Below, piece by piece: positions 53,016-62,992 of a stretch of 64,000 nt of DNA. Each line of letters starts with the position of its first letter. Positions within the stretch are counted from its first letter, which is position 1. The stretch is taken from the NCBI RefSeq assembly GCF_000735455.1, contig NZ_JMPS01000007.1, forward strand, positions 26,691 to 90,690. Reading direction: 5' to 3'. The notes beneath the pieces were generated by a model that did not search any database, was not told the DNA's origin, and saw only the letters and a program-made list of their open reading frames with translations. This stretch comes from Yokenella regensburgei ATCC 49455 (lineage in GTDB: Bacteria; Pseudomonadota; Gammaproteobacteria; Enterobacterales; Enterobacteriaceae). The translations under genes and the position numbers were made by a program.

Positions 53016-54566
53016 ATGACGTTGTCCTTTAAACCTCAGGCCCTCGTTCTGCTGTGCAGTGCCGGGCTGCTCGCCGCTTCTGGTGTGTTATATGTGAAGA
53101 GCCGGGCCCCGGAAACCATCACCCAGCCTGCCGCACAAACGGCGGCTCAACCTGCACCTCCGGCACCTGCCCCTGCTCCGGCGGCCACCGCACCAGCCGC
53201 CGCGCCGGTGACCACCACCTACACCACTGCGCAAATCGATCAGTGGGTCGCCCCCGTGGCGCTCTACCCGGATAACTTGCTGTCGCAGGTGTTGATGGCA
53301 GCCACCTACCCGACAAACGTGATGCAGGCGGTGGAGTGGTCACACGATAACCCGAGCATGCAGGGCGATCCCGCCGTGCAGGCCGTGGCGAACCAACCGT
53401 GGGATCCTAGCGTGAAATCGCTGGTGGCATTTCCAGCCCTGCTGACGCTGATGGGTGAAAACCCACAGTGGGTTCAGGACCTGGGTAACGCCTTCCTCGC
53501 CCAACCGCAGGACGTGATGAACTCGGTACAAAAACTACGCGCCCTGGCGCAGCAAACCGGCGCGCTCAAGTCCACTCCACAGCAAAAAGTGACGGTCACG
53601 GCAGCCCCGGCAAATAGTAGCTCAACCACCACCACGACCCAGAGCGCACCGGCCACAACTCAGGTGATTAAAATTGAATCCGCGGATCCTCAGGTGGTCT
53701 ACGTGCCCACCTACAATCCGTCGACGGTCTATGGCACCTGGCCTAACACCGCCTATCCCCCGGTTTACTTACCGCCACCTCCCGGGGAGCAGTTTGGTAA
53801 CAGCTTTATGAACGGTCTCGGCTTCAGTCTTGGGGTCGCTACCACCTACGCCCTGTTCAGTAATATCGACTGGGATGACGACGATCATTACCACGGTAAT
53901 GGCAACTGGAACGGCAATGGCTACAACCACAACGGCGATAACATCAACATTGACGTGAATAACTTCAACCGTATATCCGGGGAACATTTGAACGGTAAAA
54001 ATGTTAACTGGCAGCACAACCCGACGTACCGCAACAACACGCCATACCCTAACAACTCGCTGAACCAACAGTTCCATCGAACCAACGTGGCGGGAGGACT
54101 CAGCGCCACTCAGAACACAACGGTCAACCGCGACAGCCAGCGTCAGGCCGCGATGAACCAGTTCGAGAAGAAAACGGGTACTTCAGCGCGCCCGGCGGCG
54201 GGCACGAAAGATGCCCAACGTAAGGCAGCGTCACAGCAGATGCGCCAGACGGCAAAACGCAATGATTATCGTGGGTACGACAACCAGCCGGTGAATCGGG
54301 CGAAGAACCAACGCCAGCAGCCGTCGGCGCAGCAACAGCAGCAGCGTCGTGAAAGAGCGCAACAGCAGCAGCGCACTGCGTCCAACGCCGCACAACGCCC
54401 GCAGCGCGTACAGAATAACCGGGCCAATGCGTTGAGCGGGAACGATAGCCGCTCGCCGTCCTGGGAGGCACAGCGTCAGCGGGGTATGGAGAGCAGAAAC
54501 ACCTCCGCCCGCAACAATCAGGCTCGTGAAGGCCGTGGTCAATCTCGTGAAATGCGTCGTCGCTAA
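53016..54566 (+). CDS. yacH: DUF3300 domain-containing protein YacH
   Basis: Conserved protein of unknown function, 516 residues (E. coli 617). A hydrophobic stretch at about residues 8-24 (ALVLLCSAGLLAASGVLYV) is a signal or anchor sequence, followed by a Pro/Ala-rich linker. The DUF3300 core runs from about residue 72 (AQIDQWVAPVALYPDNLLSQ) to about 325 and includes repeated tryptophans and a Pro-rich YPPVYLPPPP stretch. From about 300 it has Asn/Gly/His/Asp tracts (NGNWNGNGYNHNGD), and from about 400 it is Gln/Arg/Asn-rich and disordered. It is followed after 10 bases by a DUF2950 gene, a recurrent pairing for these families. Confidence 0.88.
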   Translation: MTLSFKPQALVLLCSAGLLAASGVLYVKSRAPETITQPAAQTAAQPAPPAPAPAPAATAPAAAPVTTTYTTAQIDQWVAPVALYPDNLLSQVLMAATYPTNVMQAVEWSHDNPSMQGDPAVQAVANQPWDPSVKSLVAFPALLTLMGENPQWVQDLGNAFLAQPQDVMNSVQKLRALAQQTGALKSTPQQKVTVTAAPANSSSTTTTTQSAPATTQVIKIESADPQVVYVPTYNPSTVYGTWPNTAYPPVYLPPPPGEQFGNSFMNGLGFSLGVATTYALFSNIDWDDDDHYHGNGNWNGNGYNHNGDNINIDVNNFNRISGEHLNGKNVNWQHNPTYRNNTPYPNNSLNQQFHRTNVAGGLSATQNTTVNRDSQRQAAMNQFEKKTGTSARPAAGTKDAQRKAASQQMRQTAKRNDYRGYDNQPVNRAKNQRQQPSAQQQQQRRERAQQQQRTASNAAQRPQRVQNNRANALSGNDSRSPSWEAQRQRGMESRNTSARNNQAREGRGQSREMRRR

Positions 54567-54576
54567 GGAAAAAGTC

Positions 54577-55371
54577 ATGAAAAAAACAGTGATTGCTGGC
54601 GTACTGACGCTATTCGCTCTGCCGGTATTTGCTCAAAAGGCATTCACCACGCCAGAAAAGGCCGCGACCGCTCTGGTCGAGGCAATAACCACCCACAATG
54701 AAGCGAAGATGAGCGCTCTGCTGGGCGATGACTGGCGCCGCTATCTGCCGCCTGAAGGTGCGGATCCTGAAGCGGTAGCTCGTTTCCTGCGCGACTGGAA
54801 AGAGAGCCACAAAATCGTCACCGAAGGCGATACCGCGTATATCAACGTCGGCAGTGAAAACTGGCAGCTACCGATCCCCATGACCCGTCATACGGAAGGC
54901 TGGCAGTTTAATATGGCCCAGGCGGCGGAAGAGATCGAAACGCGTGAAATCGGGCGCAATGAGCTTTCTGCCATTCAGGCGATGCACGCCTTTGTTGATG
55001 CGCAGCAGGAGTATTACCAGCTCACCAACTCATGGGCGAAGAAACTCATCAGCAGCGAAGGGAAAAAGGATGGTCTTTACTGGCCCATCAAGCCTGGCGA
55101 AGCCCCAAGCCCCCTCGGCCCTGCCTACAGCCCCGCCGTGCCTGGGATGGGGTACCACGGTTATCATTTCAGGATAATTAATGACCACGACGCTTCAGGC
55201 GTGGCGCTGATTGCCTGGCCTGTGGTCTGGGGACAAACCGGAGTGATGAGCTTTATGGTCAATCTGAACGACGAAGTGTATCAGGCCGATCTCGGTGAGC
55301 AGTCTGCAGAGAAGGTTAAAACTGTCACCCACTTCTCGACAGAAGCCCCCTGGCAGAAAGTCGAACAATAA
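54577..55371 (+). CDS. DUF2950 family exported protein
   Basis: Protein of 264 residues beginning MKKTVIAGVLTLFALPVFA, a clear signal peptide with cleavage after residue 19. The AAGGA ribosome site lies in the gap after yacH, so the two are cotranscribed. Conserved features are FTTPEKAATALVEAI near the mature N terminus, tryptophan-rich motifs (SENWQLPIP, HTEGWQFN) and a Gly-rich YHGYHFRII segment typical of DUF2950. Function is unknown; a periplasmic location is inferred. It is closed by a terminator, and E. coli K-12 has no gene here between yacH and lpd. Confidence 0.85.
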   Translation: MKKTVIAGVLTLFALPVFAQKAFTTPEKAATALVEAITTHNEAKMSALLGDDWRRYLPPEGADPEAVARFLRDWKESHKIVTEGDTAYINVGSENWQLPIPMTRHTEGWQFNMAQAAEEIETREIGRNELSAIQAMHAFVDAQQEYYQLTNSWAKKLISSEGKKDGLYWPIKPGEAPSPLGPAYSPAVPGMGYHGYHFRIINDHDASGVALIAWPVVWGQTGVMSFMVNLNDEVYQADLGEQSAEKVKTVTHFSTEAPWQKVEQ

Positions 55372-55378
55372 AAACGAC

Positions 55379-55407
55379 AAAGCCTGGCAATCGCCAGGCT
55401 TTTTTCT
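55379..55407 (+). terminator. intrinsic terminator after the DUF2950 gene
   Basis: AAGCCTGGC pairs with GCCAGGCTT around an AATC loop, followed by a T-run. It lies just after the stop codon. Confidence 0.88.
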
Positions 55408-55417
55408 CAGCCAACCA

Positions 55418-55702
55418 TTAACCCTGATGTGGCATCAGACCCTGATGACCAATCACCGCCGGTTTTGAGCTGGTGAGTGCGGCTTCGTCGGCACCAATAC
55501 TGCCAGAGTTCGCGGCCCACACCCCTTCCTGAGTTTTAGTCACAGCCTGATGCTGCGCATTCAGATCCTGTCCGACGCCAGCAATGTGCGTGCTTTCAGT
55601 AGCACCGCTGTTGACTGCCCACGGAATAACGGGGTCGGCGGCAAATGCCAGACCTGAAAATAGTGTTGCGGCTAATGCTGCTGTAGTCAGTAACCTTTTC
55701 AT
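55418..55702 (-). CDS. small exported protein of unknown family
   Basis: A 94-residue protein I do not recognise. It starts MKRLLTTAALAATLFSGLAFA, a textbook signal peptide with cleavage after residue 21. The mature 73 residues contain two related segments, WAVNSGATE (28-36) and WAANSGSIG (62-70), suggesting internal duplication. There are no cysteines. It is rich in Ala, Gly, Ser and Thr. A GAGGTGCAAG ribosome site precedes the ATG. It is convergent with the DUF2950 gene and not part of its transcript. Real status is likely from the signal peptide and RBS, but function is not known. Confidence 0.8.
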   Translation of the reverse strand: MKRLLTTAALAATLFSGLAFAADPVIPWAVNSGATESTHIAGVGQDLNAQHQAVTKTQEGVWAANSGSIGADEAALTSSKPAVIGHQGLMPHQG

Positions 55703-55827
55703 CTTGCACCTCGAAAATAATTAGCACTCTATAAGTTTACTCTGAAATTAGTTTCAAAAGGACTTCAAGATGTAGAGAGGTATTACGCGAGAAATGATTA
55801 CTAACACTTTGACGAAGCGGGAGAAAT

Positions 55828-55860
55828 AAAAAAAGCGGCTGACTCAGCCGCTTTTTATTA
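55828..55860 (-). terminator. terminator after lpd (bidirectional)
   Basis: AAAAGCGGCTGA pairs with TCAGCCGCTTTT around a CT centre, with A- and T-runs on both sides, starting 15 bases after the lpd stop codon. Confidence 0.88.
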
Positions 55861-55874
55861 TCTTCGCAGAAGAC

Positions 55875-57299
55875 TTACTTCTTCTTCGCTTTCGCGTTTG
55901 GCAGGTCGGTGATGCTACCTTCAAACACTTCAGCGGCCAGACCCACAGATTCGTGCAGGGTCGGGTGCGCGTGGATGGTCAGCGCGATATCTTCGGCGTC
56001 GCAACCCATTTCGATAGCCAGACCGATTTCACCCAGCAGTTCGCCGCCGTTGGTACCGACAATCGCACCACCGATAACGCGGTGAGTTTCTTTGTCGAAA
56101 ATCAGTTTGGTCATACCGTCTGCGCAGTCGGAAGCGATAGCACGGCCAGAAGCAGCCCACGGGAAGGTGGCGGTTTCGTAGCTGATGCCTTTCTCTTTCG
56201 CTTCTTTCTCAGTCAGACCGACCCATGCCACTTCTGGCTCAGTGTAGGCGATTGACGGGATAACTTTCGGATCGAAGTAGTGCTTCATGCCGGCGATAAC
56301 TTCAGCGGCAACGTGACCTTCGTGAACACCTTTGTGCGCCAGCATCGGCTGACCGACGATATCGCCGATAGCAAAGATGTGCGGCACGTTGGTGCGCAGC
56401 TGCTTGTCAACGCGGATGAAGCCACGGTCGTCCACTTCCACGCCAGCTTTGCCCGCGTCGAGGTTTTTACCGTTCGGTACACGACCGATAGCCACCAGCA
56501 CCGCGTCGTAACGCTGCGGTTCGCTCGGGGCTTTTTTGCCTTCCATGGAAACGTAGATACCGTCTTCTTTCGCTTCAACGGCGGTCACTTTGGTTTCCAG
56601 CATCAGATTGAATTTCTTGCTGATGCGCTTGGTGAAGACTTTAACGATGTCTTTGTCGGCAGCCGGGATAACCTGGTCGAACATTTCAACCACGTCGATA
56701 TCTGAACCCAGTGCGTGGTATACGGTGCCCATTTCCAGACCGATGATACCGCCACCCATAACCAGCAGGCGTTTAGGTACAGTTTTCAGTTCCAGCGCAT
56801 CGGTGGAATCCCACACGCGCGGATCTTCATGCGGAATGAACGGCAGTTCGATCGGACGGGAACCCGCCGCGATGATAGCGTTGTCGAAGTTGATAACGGT
56901 TTTGCCGTTCTCGCCTTCCACTTCCAGGGTGTTCGCCCCGGTGAATTTACCCAGACCGTTAACCACTTTAACTTTACGGCCTTTGGCCATACCAGCCAGA
57001 CCACCGGTCAGCTGAGTGATTACTTTCTCTTTCCAGGTACGAATTTTGTCGATATCGGTTTTCGGTTCGCCGAAGACGATACCGTGTTCAGCCAGCGCTT
57101 TGGCTTCTTCGATAACTTTCGCAACGTGCAGCAGTGCTTTAGAAGGGATACAGCCAACGTTCAGACAAACACCACCGAGGGTGCTGTAACGTTCTACGAT
57201 TACGGTTTCCAGACCTAAATCAGCGCAACGGAAGGCAGCGGAATACCCTGCCGGACCTGCCCCAAGTACCACGACCTGAGTTTTGATTTCAGTACTCAT
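55875..57299 (-). CDS. lpd: dihydrolipoamide dehydrogenase (E3)
   Basis: Flavoprotein that reoxidises dihydrolipoyl groups of the pyruvate and 2-oxoglutarate dehydrogenase complexes and the glycine cleavage system, reducing NAD+. ATG 57299 gives 474 residues as in E. coli; the codon before it is also ATG. FAD-binding GAGPAGYSAA is near residue 13, redox Cys45 and Cys50 are in GGVCLNVGCIPSK, and the C-terminal His of HAHPTLHES is the catalytic acid-base. It has its own promoter region, separated from aceF by a terminator. Confidence 0.98.
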   Translation of the reverse strand: MSTEIKTQVVVLGAGPAGYSAAFRCADLGLETVIVERYSTLGGVCLNVGCIPSKALLHVAKVIEEAKALAEHGIVFGEPKTDIDKIRTWKEKVITQLTGGLAGMAKGRKVKVVNGLGKFTGANTLEVEGENGKTVINFDNAIIAAGSRPIELPFIPHEDPRVWDSTDALELKTVPKRLLVMGGGIIGLEMGTVYHALGSDIDVVEMFDQVIPAADKDIVKVFTKRISKKFNLMLETKVTAVEAKEDGIYVSMEGKKAPSEPQRYDAVLVAIGRVPNGKNLDAGKAGVEVDDRGFIRVDKQLRTNVPHIFAIGDIVGQPMLAHKGVHEGHVAAEVIAGMKHYFDPKVIPSIAYTEPEVAWVGLTEKEAKEKGISYETATFPWAASGRAIASDCADGMTKLIFDKETHRVIGGAIVGTNGGELLGEIGLAIEMGCDAEDIALTIHAHPTLHESVGLAAEVFEGSITDLPNAKAKKK

Positions 57300-57380
57300 C
57301 ATGACCTCTTAATTTATTTCCGGCGGTCCCTGGTCTTGTCGCCCATCATCCACCGGGTCGTTCTATCCGCCCGTATTTTA

Positions 57381-57400
57381 CAAAATTGTTAACAATTTTG
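57381..57400. promoter_or_regulatory. 20-bp perfect palindrome upstream of lpd
   Basis: CAAAATTGTTAACAATTTTG is an exact inverted repeat 82 to 101 bases upstream of the lpd start. E. coli lpd has a similar AT-rich promoter, to my recollection. It may be an operator or a promoter element; the protein that binds is not known from this sequence. Confidence 0.65.
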
Positions 57401-57467
57401 AAACAACAAAACGGCAACGATTTATCTTTGGCACGAATAACCTCATATAACATCATGAGATTACCAG

Positions 57468-57498
57468 AAAAAAGCCGGCCGATTGGCCGGCTTTTTCT
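57468..57498 (-). terminator. terminator after aceF
   Basis: AAAGCCGGCC pairs with GGCCGGCTTT around a GATT/AATC loop, starting directly at the aceF stop codon. On both strands a T-rich tail is present. Confidence 0.85.
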
Positions 57499-57499
57499 C

Positions 57500-59383
57500 T
57501 TACATCACCAGGCGGCGAATGTCGCTCAGCATGTTGTTGATGATGGTAATAAAGCGCGCACCATCAGCACCGTCGATAACACGGTGGTCGAAGGACAGGG
57601 AGATCGGCATCATCAGACGCGGTACGAACTCTTTGCCATTCCACACCGGCTCCATCGCAGACTTGGAGACACCGAGGATAGCCACTTCCGGCGCGTTCAC
57701 GATCGGCGCGAAGTGAGTGGTGCCCAGGCCACCGATGCTGGAGATGGTGAAGCAACCGCCCTGCATTTCGCCAGCGGTCAGTTTGCCATCACGTGCCTTT
57801 TTGGAGATCACGGTCAGTTCACGAGACAGCTCGGTGATGCTCTTCTTGTTCACGTCTTTAAAGACCGGAACCACCAGGCCGTTCGGAGTATCAACCGCTA
57901 CACCGATGTTGATGTATTTCTTCAGCGTCAGGCGCTGCGCATCTTCGGACAGAGAGCTGTTGAAGCGCGGCATCTGTTCCAGAGCGGCGGCAACGGCTTT
58001 CATGATGAAGACCACTGGGGTAAATTTCACGTCCAGTTTACGCTTCTCAGCTTCGGCGTTCTGCTGTTTACGGAACGCTTCCAGATCGGTGATATCGGTT
58101 TTGTCAAAGTGCGTAACGTGCGGGATCATCACCCAGTTACGGCTCAGGTTAGCACCAGAGATTTTCTGGATACGACCCAGTTCCACTTCTTCAATTTCAC
58201 CAAACTTGCTGAAATCAACTTTCGGCCACGGCAGCATGCCCGGCAGACCGCCGCCAGCCGCTGCAGCCGGAGCCGCTTCAGCGCGTTTAACCGCATCTTT
58301 CACGTAAGCCTGAACGTCTTCGCGCAGGATACGGCCTTTACGACCGGAGCCTTTCACTTTCGCCAGGTTAACGCCGAATTCGCGTGCCAGGCGGCGGATC
58401 AGCGGAGTCGCGTGAACGTAAGCGTCGTTTTCAGCAAACTCAGATTTGCCTTCAGCTTTTGCAGCCGGAGCCGCTTTAGCCGCCGGAGCCGGAGCTGCCG
58501 CAGCAGGTGCCGGTGCCGCAGCCGGTGCTGCCGCAGGGGCCGCGCCTTCGACTTCGAAGACCATAATCAGAGAGCCGGTAGACACTTTGTCGCCGGTGCT
58601 GATTTTGATTTCTTTCACGGTACCCGCGAACGGCGCCGGAACTTCCATAGAGGCTTTGTCGCCTTCTACGGTGATAAGAGACTGCTCAGCGGTCACTTTG
58701 TCACCGACCTTCACCATCACTTCGGTCACTTCGACTTCATCACCACCGATATCCGGTACGTGAACGTCTTTCGCGCCCGCAGCCGCTGCCGGAGCGCTTG
58801 CCGCCGGTGCTGCTGCTTGTGCCGGAGCCGCTGCCGGAGCTGCGCCCGCGACTTCGAAGACCATGATGAGAGAACCGGTGGAAACTTTGTCGCCGGTAGT
58901 CACTTTGATTTCTTTCACAGTGCCTGCGAACGGTGCCGGAACTTCCATAGAGGCTTTGTCGCCTTCTACGGTGATCAGGGACTGCTCAGCGGTCACGGTG
59001 TCGCCCACTTTGACCAGGATCTCGGTGACTTCAACTTCGTCGCCGCCGATGTCCGGCACGTGAACGTCTTTCGCTGCCGCGGCAGCTGCTGGTGCAGCGG
59101 CCGGAGCGGCTTTCTTCTCTTCCTGCGCAGGTGCAGCAGCAGCTGCACCGTCGGCGGAATCGAATATCATGATAAGTGCGCCAGTCTCGGTTTTATCGCC
59201 GACAGAGACTTTGATCTCTTTAACGATGCCAGCCTGCGGAGACGGGACTTCCATAGAGGCTTTGTCGCCTTCTACGGTGATCAGCGACTGTTCTACTTCA
59301 ACTTTGTCGCCCACTTTGACCAGGATCTCGGTGATTTCAACTTCATCAGCCCCGATGTCCGGTACATTGATTTCGATAGCCAT
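57500..59383 (-). CDS. aceF: pyruvate dehydrogenase E2, dihydrolipoamide acetyltransferase
   Basis: Core of the pyruvate dehydrogenase complex, transferring acetyl groups to CoA. The 627 residues (E. coli 630) contain three tandem lipoyl domains with the lipoylated Lys in VEGDKAS (the first at residue 41, then about 144 and 245), each followed by a Pro/Ala-rich linker. A peripheral-subunit-binding domain ([16 protein letters not shown]) follows, then the catalytic domain ending in [11 protein letters not shown], with the catalytic His. Ala/Pro-rich linkers give a low-complexity composition. It starts 14 bases after aceE. Confidence 0.97.
   Translation of the reverse strand: MAIEINVPDIGADEVEITEILVKVGDKVEVEQSLITVEGDKASMEVPSPQAGIVKEIKVSVGDKTETGALIMIFDSADGAAAAAPAQEEKKAAPAAAPAAAAAAKDVHVPDIGGDEVEVTEILVKVGDTVTAEQSLITVEGDKASMEVPAPFAGTVKEIKVTTGDKVSTGSLIMVFEVAGAAPAAAPAQAAAPAASAPAAAAGAKDVHVPDIGGDEVEVTEVMVKVGDKVTAEQSLITVEGDKASMEVPAPFAGTVKEIKISTGDKVSTGSLIMVFEVEGAAPAAAPAAAPAPAAAAPAPAAKAAPAAKAEGKSEFAENDAYVHATPLIRRLAREFGVNLAKVKGSGRKGRILREDVQAYVKDAVKRAEAAPAAAAGGGLPGMLPWPKVDFSKFGEIEEVELGRIQKISGANLSRNWVMIPHVTHFDKTDITDLEAFRKQQNAEAEKRKLDVKFTPVVFIMKAVAAALEQMPRFNSSLSEDAQRLTLKKYINIGVAVDTPNGLVVPVFKDVNKKSITELSRELTVISKKARDGKLTAGEMQGGCFTISSIGGLGTTHFAPIVNAPEVAILGVSKSAMEPVWNGKEFVPRLMMPISLSFDHRVIDGADGARFITIINNMLSDIRRLVM
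58637..59310 (-). repeat. three near-identical lipoyl-domain DNA repeats in aceF
   Basis: The same stretch beginning CTTCCATAGAGGCTTTGTC recurs at about 58643, 58945 and 59252, roughly 303 bases apart. The repeats correspond to the lipoyl-Lys segments and keep the same codons. Confidence 0.8.
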
Positions 59384-59397
59384 TATCTCTTTACCTC

Positions 59398-62061
59398 TTA
59401 CGCCAGACGCGGGTTAACTTTTTCTGCATCGATATTGAATTTGACGATTGCGTCAGCAACCACTTTCTTATCGATTTCGCCACGTTTAGCCAGTTCGCCC
59501 AGTGCCGCTACGACTACGTAAGACGCGTCCACTTCGAAGTGGTGACGCAGATTCTCACGGCTGTCAGAGCGACCGAAGCCGTCAGTACCCAGTACGCGGT
59601 AATCATCAGCCGGTACATAAGTACGAACCTGCTCAGCAAACAGTTTCATATAGTCAGTGGAAGCCACTGCCGGTGCATCGTTCATCACCTGAGCGATGTA
59701 CGGAACGCGCGGGGTTTCCATCGGGTGCAGCATGTTCCAGCGCTCACAATCCTGGCCATCACGCGCCAGTTCAGTGAAGGAGGTGACGCTGTACACGTCA
59801 GAGCCCACGCCGTAATCTTTCGCCAGGATCTCTGCTGCTTCACGAACGTGACGCAGGATAGAACCGGAGCCCAGCAGCTGAACTTTACCTTTGCTACCTT
59901 CGAGGGTTTCGAGTTTGTAGATACCTTTACGGATACCTTCCTCGGCACCTGCTGGCATTGCCGGCATGTGGTAGTTTTCGTTCAGAGTGGTGATGTAGTA
60001 GTAAACGTTCTCTTGCTTCTCACCATACATACGCTCCAGACCGTCATGCATGATGACAGCAACTTCGTACGCGTAAGAAGGATCGTAGGAGATACAGTTC
60101 GGGATAGTCAGAGACTGAATATGGCTGTGACCATCTTCGTGCTGCAGACCTTCACCGTTCAGGGTCGTACGACCAGAAGTACCACCTACCAGGAAGCCGC
60201 GAGCCTGCTGGTCGCCTGCCTGCCAGCACAGGTCACCGATACGCTGGAACCCGAACATGGAGTAGTAAATGTAGAACGGGATCATCGGCAGATCGTTGGT
60301 GCTGTAAGATGTCGCAGCAGCCAGCCAGGATGCGCCTGCGCCCAGCTCGTTGATACCTTCCTGCAGGATCTGACCTTTTTCGTCTTCTTTGTAGTAAGCA
60401 ACCTGCTCACGGTCCTGCGGGGTGTACTGCTGGCCGTTCGGGCTGTAGATACCAATCTGACGGAACAGACCTTCCATACCGAAGGTACGCGCTTCGTCGG
60501 CGATGATCGGAACCAGACGGTCTTTAATAGACTTGTTCTTCAGCATCACGTTCAGGGCACGAACGAAGGCGATAGTGGTAGAGATCTCTTTGTTCTGTTC
60601 TTCCAGCAGCTGAGAGAAGTCTTCCAGCGCCGGCAGTTCCAGTTTCTCGGTGAAGTTCGGCTGACGAGCTGGCAGGTAGCCTTTCAGCGCCTGACGACGT
60701 TCGTGCAGGTACTTGTGCTCTTCAGAACCTTCCGGGAAGGTGATGTAAGACAGGTTTTCTACCTGCTCATCGCTCACTGGAACGTTGAAACGGTCGCGGA
60801 TATGACGCACGCCGTCCATGTTCATTTTCTTCACCTGGTGAGCGATGTTTTTACCTTCTGCGGTATCACCCATGCCGTAACCTTTGATGGTATGGGCCAG
60901 GATTACAGTCGCTTTACCTTTGGTGTCCTGCGCTTTTTTCAGTGCAGCGTAGACTTTCTTCGGATCGTGACCACCACGGTTCAGGGCCCAGATCTGCTCG
61001 TCAGTCCAGTCAGCAACCAGAGCGGCGGTTTCCGGGTATTTACCGAAGAAGTGCTCACGAACGTAGGCGCCGTCTTTGGATTTGAAGGTCTGGTAGTCAC
61101 CGTCAACGGTTTCGTTCATCAGCTGGATCAGTTTACCGCTGGTGTCTTTACGCAGCAGCTCATCCCAACGACCGCCCCACATGACCTTGATGACGTTCCA
61201 GCCAGCACCCGCGAAGATGCCTTCCAGTTCGTTGATGATCTTGCCGTTACCGGTTACCGGACCATCCAGACGCTGCAGGTTACAGTTGATGATGAAGCAC
61301 AGGTTGTCCAGTTTCTCACGGGTTGCGATAGTGATCGCACCTTTGGATTCCGGCTCATCCATCTCACCGTCGCCCAGGAAGGCGTAAACGGTTTGCTCAG
61401 AGGTATCTTTCAGACCACGGTGTTCCAGATACTTCAGGAATTTAGCCTGGTAGATTGCACCAATCGGACCCAGACCCATAGATACGGTCGGGAACTGCCA
61501 GAATTCCGGCATCAGTTTCGGGTGCGGGTAAGAGGACAGACCTTTACCGTGAACTTCCTGACGGAAGTTGTTCATCTGCTCTTCTGTCAGGCGACCTTCG
61601 AGGAATGCACGTGCGTAGATGCCCGGGGAGATGTGACCCTGGAAGTACACCAGATCGCCGCCGTCTTTTTCGTTACGAGCGCGGAAGAAGTGGTTAAAGC
61701 ACACTTCGTATACGGTCGCAGAAGACTGGAAGGAAGCCATGTGGCCGCCCAGCTCCAGATCTTTCTTGGACGCGCGCAGAACGGTCATGATGGCGTTCCA
61801 GCGGATAGCAGAACGAATACGACGTTCCAGATCCAGATTGCCCGGGTATTCCGGTTCATCTTCAACGGCAATGGTGTTTACGTAGTTGCTAGCCCCTGCA
61901 CCAGCTGCAACCTTCACGCCGCCTTTACGGGCCTCGGAAAGGAGCTGATCAATCAGATACTGAGCGCGCTCAACACCTTCTTCACGGATGACCGATTCGA
62001 TCGCCTGTAGCCAGTCGCGAGTTTCGATCGGATCCACGTCATTTGGGAAACGTTCTGACAT
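59398..62061 (-). CDS. aceE: pyruvate dehydrogenase E1 component
   Basis: Homodimeric thiamine-diphosphate enzyme decarboxylating pyruvate and acetylating the lipoyl groups of AceF. The 887 residues equal E. coli AceE. The thiamine-binding motif runs [12 protein letters not shown] to [10 protein letters not shown], about residues 230-265. It lies 14 bases before aceF and 118 bases after pdhR on the same strand, the pdhR-aceEF operon. Confidence 0.98.
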   Translation of the reverse strand: MSERFPNDVDPIETRDWLQAIESVIREEGVERAQYLIDQLLSEARKGGVKVAAGAGASNYVNTIAVEDEPEYPGNLDLERRIRSAIRWNAIMTVLRASKKDLELGGHMASFQSSATVYEVCFNHFFRARNEKDGGDLVYFQGHISPGIYARAFLEGRLTEEQMNNFRQEVHGKGLSSYPHPKLMPEFWQFPTVSMGLGPIGAIYQAKFLKYLEHRGLKDTSEQTVYAFLGDGEMDEPESKGAITIATREKLDNLCFIINCNLQRLDGPVTGNGKIINELEGIFAGAGWNVIKVMWGGRWDELLRKDTSGKLIQLMNETVDGDYQTFKSKDGAYVREHFFGKYPETAALVADWTDEQIWALNRGGHDPKKVYAALKKAQDTKGKATVILAHTIKGYGMGDTAEGKNIAHQVKKMNMDGVRHIRDRFNVPVSDEQVENLSYITFPEGSEEHKYLHERRQALKGYLPARQPNFTEKLELPALEDFSQLLEEQNKEISTTIAFVRALNVMLKNKSIKDRLVPIIADEARTFGMEGLFRQIGIYSPNGQQYTPQDREQVAYYKEDEKGQILQEGINELGAGASWLAAATSYSTNDLPMIPFYIYYSMFGFQRIGDLCWQAGDQQARGFLVGGTSGRTTLNGEGLQHEDGHSHIQSLTIPNCISYDPSYAYEVAVIMHDGLERMYGEKQENVYYYITTLNENYHMPAMPAGAEEGIRKGIYKLETLEGSKGKVQLLGSGSILRHVREAAEILAKDYGVGSDVYSVTSFTELARDGQDCERWNMLHPMETPRVPYIAQVMNDAPAVASTDYMKLFAEQVRTYVPADDYRVLGTDGFGRSDSRENLRHHFEVDASYVVVAALGELAKRGEIDKKVVADAIVKFNIDAEKVNPRLA

Positions 62062-62179
62062 GGGGGGTATTCCTTATATCTAATACGTTGATTTGTCTGG
62101 AACCTGTCCCATTGCGCTTTCGTGAAAACGCAATAAGACAGGTTCTGCGTTTAGTTGCCGCGCTCTAAAAAATTGGCGC

Positions 62180-62944
62180 TTAATCCTTTCGTTGCTGTAA
62201 GCGGCGTAGTGAGCGTTCGCGTCGCGACTGTTCACGGCTGCGGTCCAGCAATATTTCCTCAATAAAAGCCAGATGTCGGTGCGAGGCTTCACGCGCCTGC
62301 TCCGGCTCTCTGGCCATAATCGCCTCGAAAATTCGGGTGCGATGATTGCTGACCATCGGGAGCATTTCCCGACGGGCGTATAACAATTCGAAGTTTTGCC
62401 GTACGTTTTGCGCCAGCATCGGCTCCATGCAGCGTAGCAGATGGAGCAAAACCACATTATGTGCGGCTTCGGTGACGGCAATTTGATACTGGACAACGGC
62501 GCTGGATTCGGCGTCAAGATCGCCTGAAAGCTGTGCCCGTTCGATGGCCTGATGAAGTTCGCGAATACGCTCGTGATCTTCATCGGTGCTGCGCAATGCG
62601 GCGTAATAGGCCGCGATACCTTCAAGCGCGTGACGGGTTTCCAGCAGATCAAACTGGGATTCAGGGTGGTCGGTCAGTAGCTCTACCAGCGGATCGCTGA
62701 AGCTCTGCCAGAGGCTACTCTGCACAAACGTACCGCCGCCCTGGCGACGAAGCAGCAGACCCTTAGCTTCGAGGCGTTGGATGGCCTCACGCAGCGAAGG
62801 ACGGGAGACGTCGAACTGTTTGGCCAGCTCGCGTTCAGGCGGAAGTTTTTCGCCGGGGCGCAGTGTCCCCTCAAGAATCAAAAACTCCAGCTGCTGTTCA
62901 ATCACATCAGAAAGTTTTGGTTGGCGGATTTTGCTGTAGGCCAT
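62180..62944 (-). CDS. pdhR: GntR-family pyruvate dehydrogenase complex repressor
   Basis: Pyruvate-responsive repressor of its own operon; pyruvate releases it from DNA. The 254 residues match E. coli PdhR. The N-terminal winged helix-turn-helix includes [21 protein letters not shown] (about residues 36-56), followed by an all-helical FCD ligand-binding domain. A perfect 17-base operator lies just upstream of the start codon. It heads the pdhR-aceEF transcript. Confidence 0.97.
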   Translation of the reverse strand: MAYSKIRQPKLSDVIEQQLEFLILEGTLRPGEKLPPERELAKQFDVSRPSLREAIQRLEAKGLLLRRQGGGTFVQSSLWQSFSDPLVELLTDHPESQFDLLETRHALEGIAAYYAALRSTDEDHERIRELHQAIERAQLSGDLDAESSAVVQYQIAVTEAAHNVVLLHLLRCMEPMLAQNVRQNFELLYARREMLPMVSNHRTRIFEAIMAREPEQAREASHRHLAFIEEILLDRSREQSRRERSLRRLQQRKD

Positions 62945-62975
62945 TATTCCCTGTCTCTGCCATTAGCCCGGAGTC

Positions 62976-62992
62976 AATTGGTCTTACCAATT
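62976..62992. promoter_or_regulatory. PdhR operator
   Basis: AATTGGTCTTACCAATT is a perfect inverted repeat with the PdhR consensus ATTGGTNNNACCAAT, located 32 bases upstream of the pdhR start. It explains autoregulation of pdhR-aceEF by pyruvate. Confidence 0.92.

Noticed and set aside
57386..59521. 711-codon open frame on the plus strand opposite aceF
   Set aside because: It is antisense to a fully collinear aceF; its length comes from the Ala/Pro-rich, biased codon composition of the lipoyl linkers. No ribosome site or family match supports it.
59539..62010. 823-codon open frame on the plus strand opposite aceE
   Set aside because: Shadow of aceE, a highly expressed gene with biased codons. 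The antisense protein has no recognisable domain.
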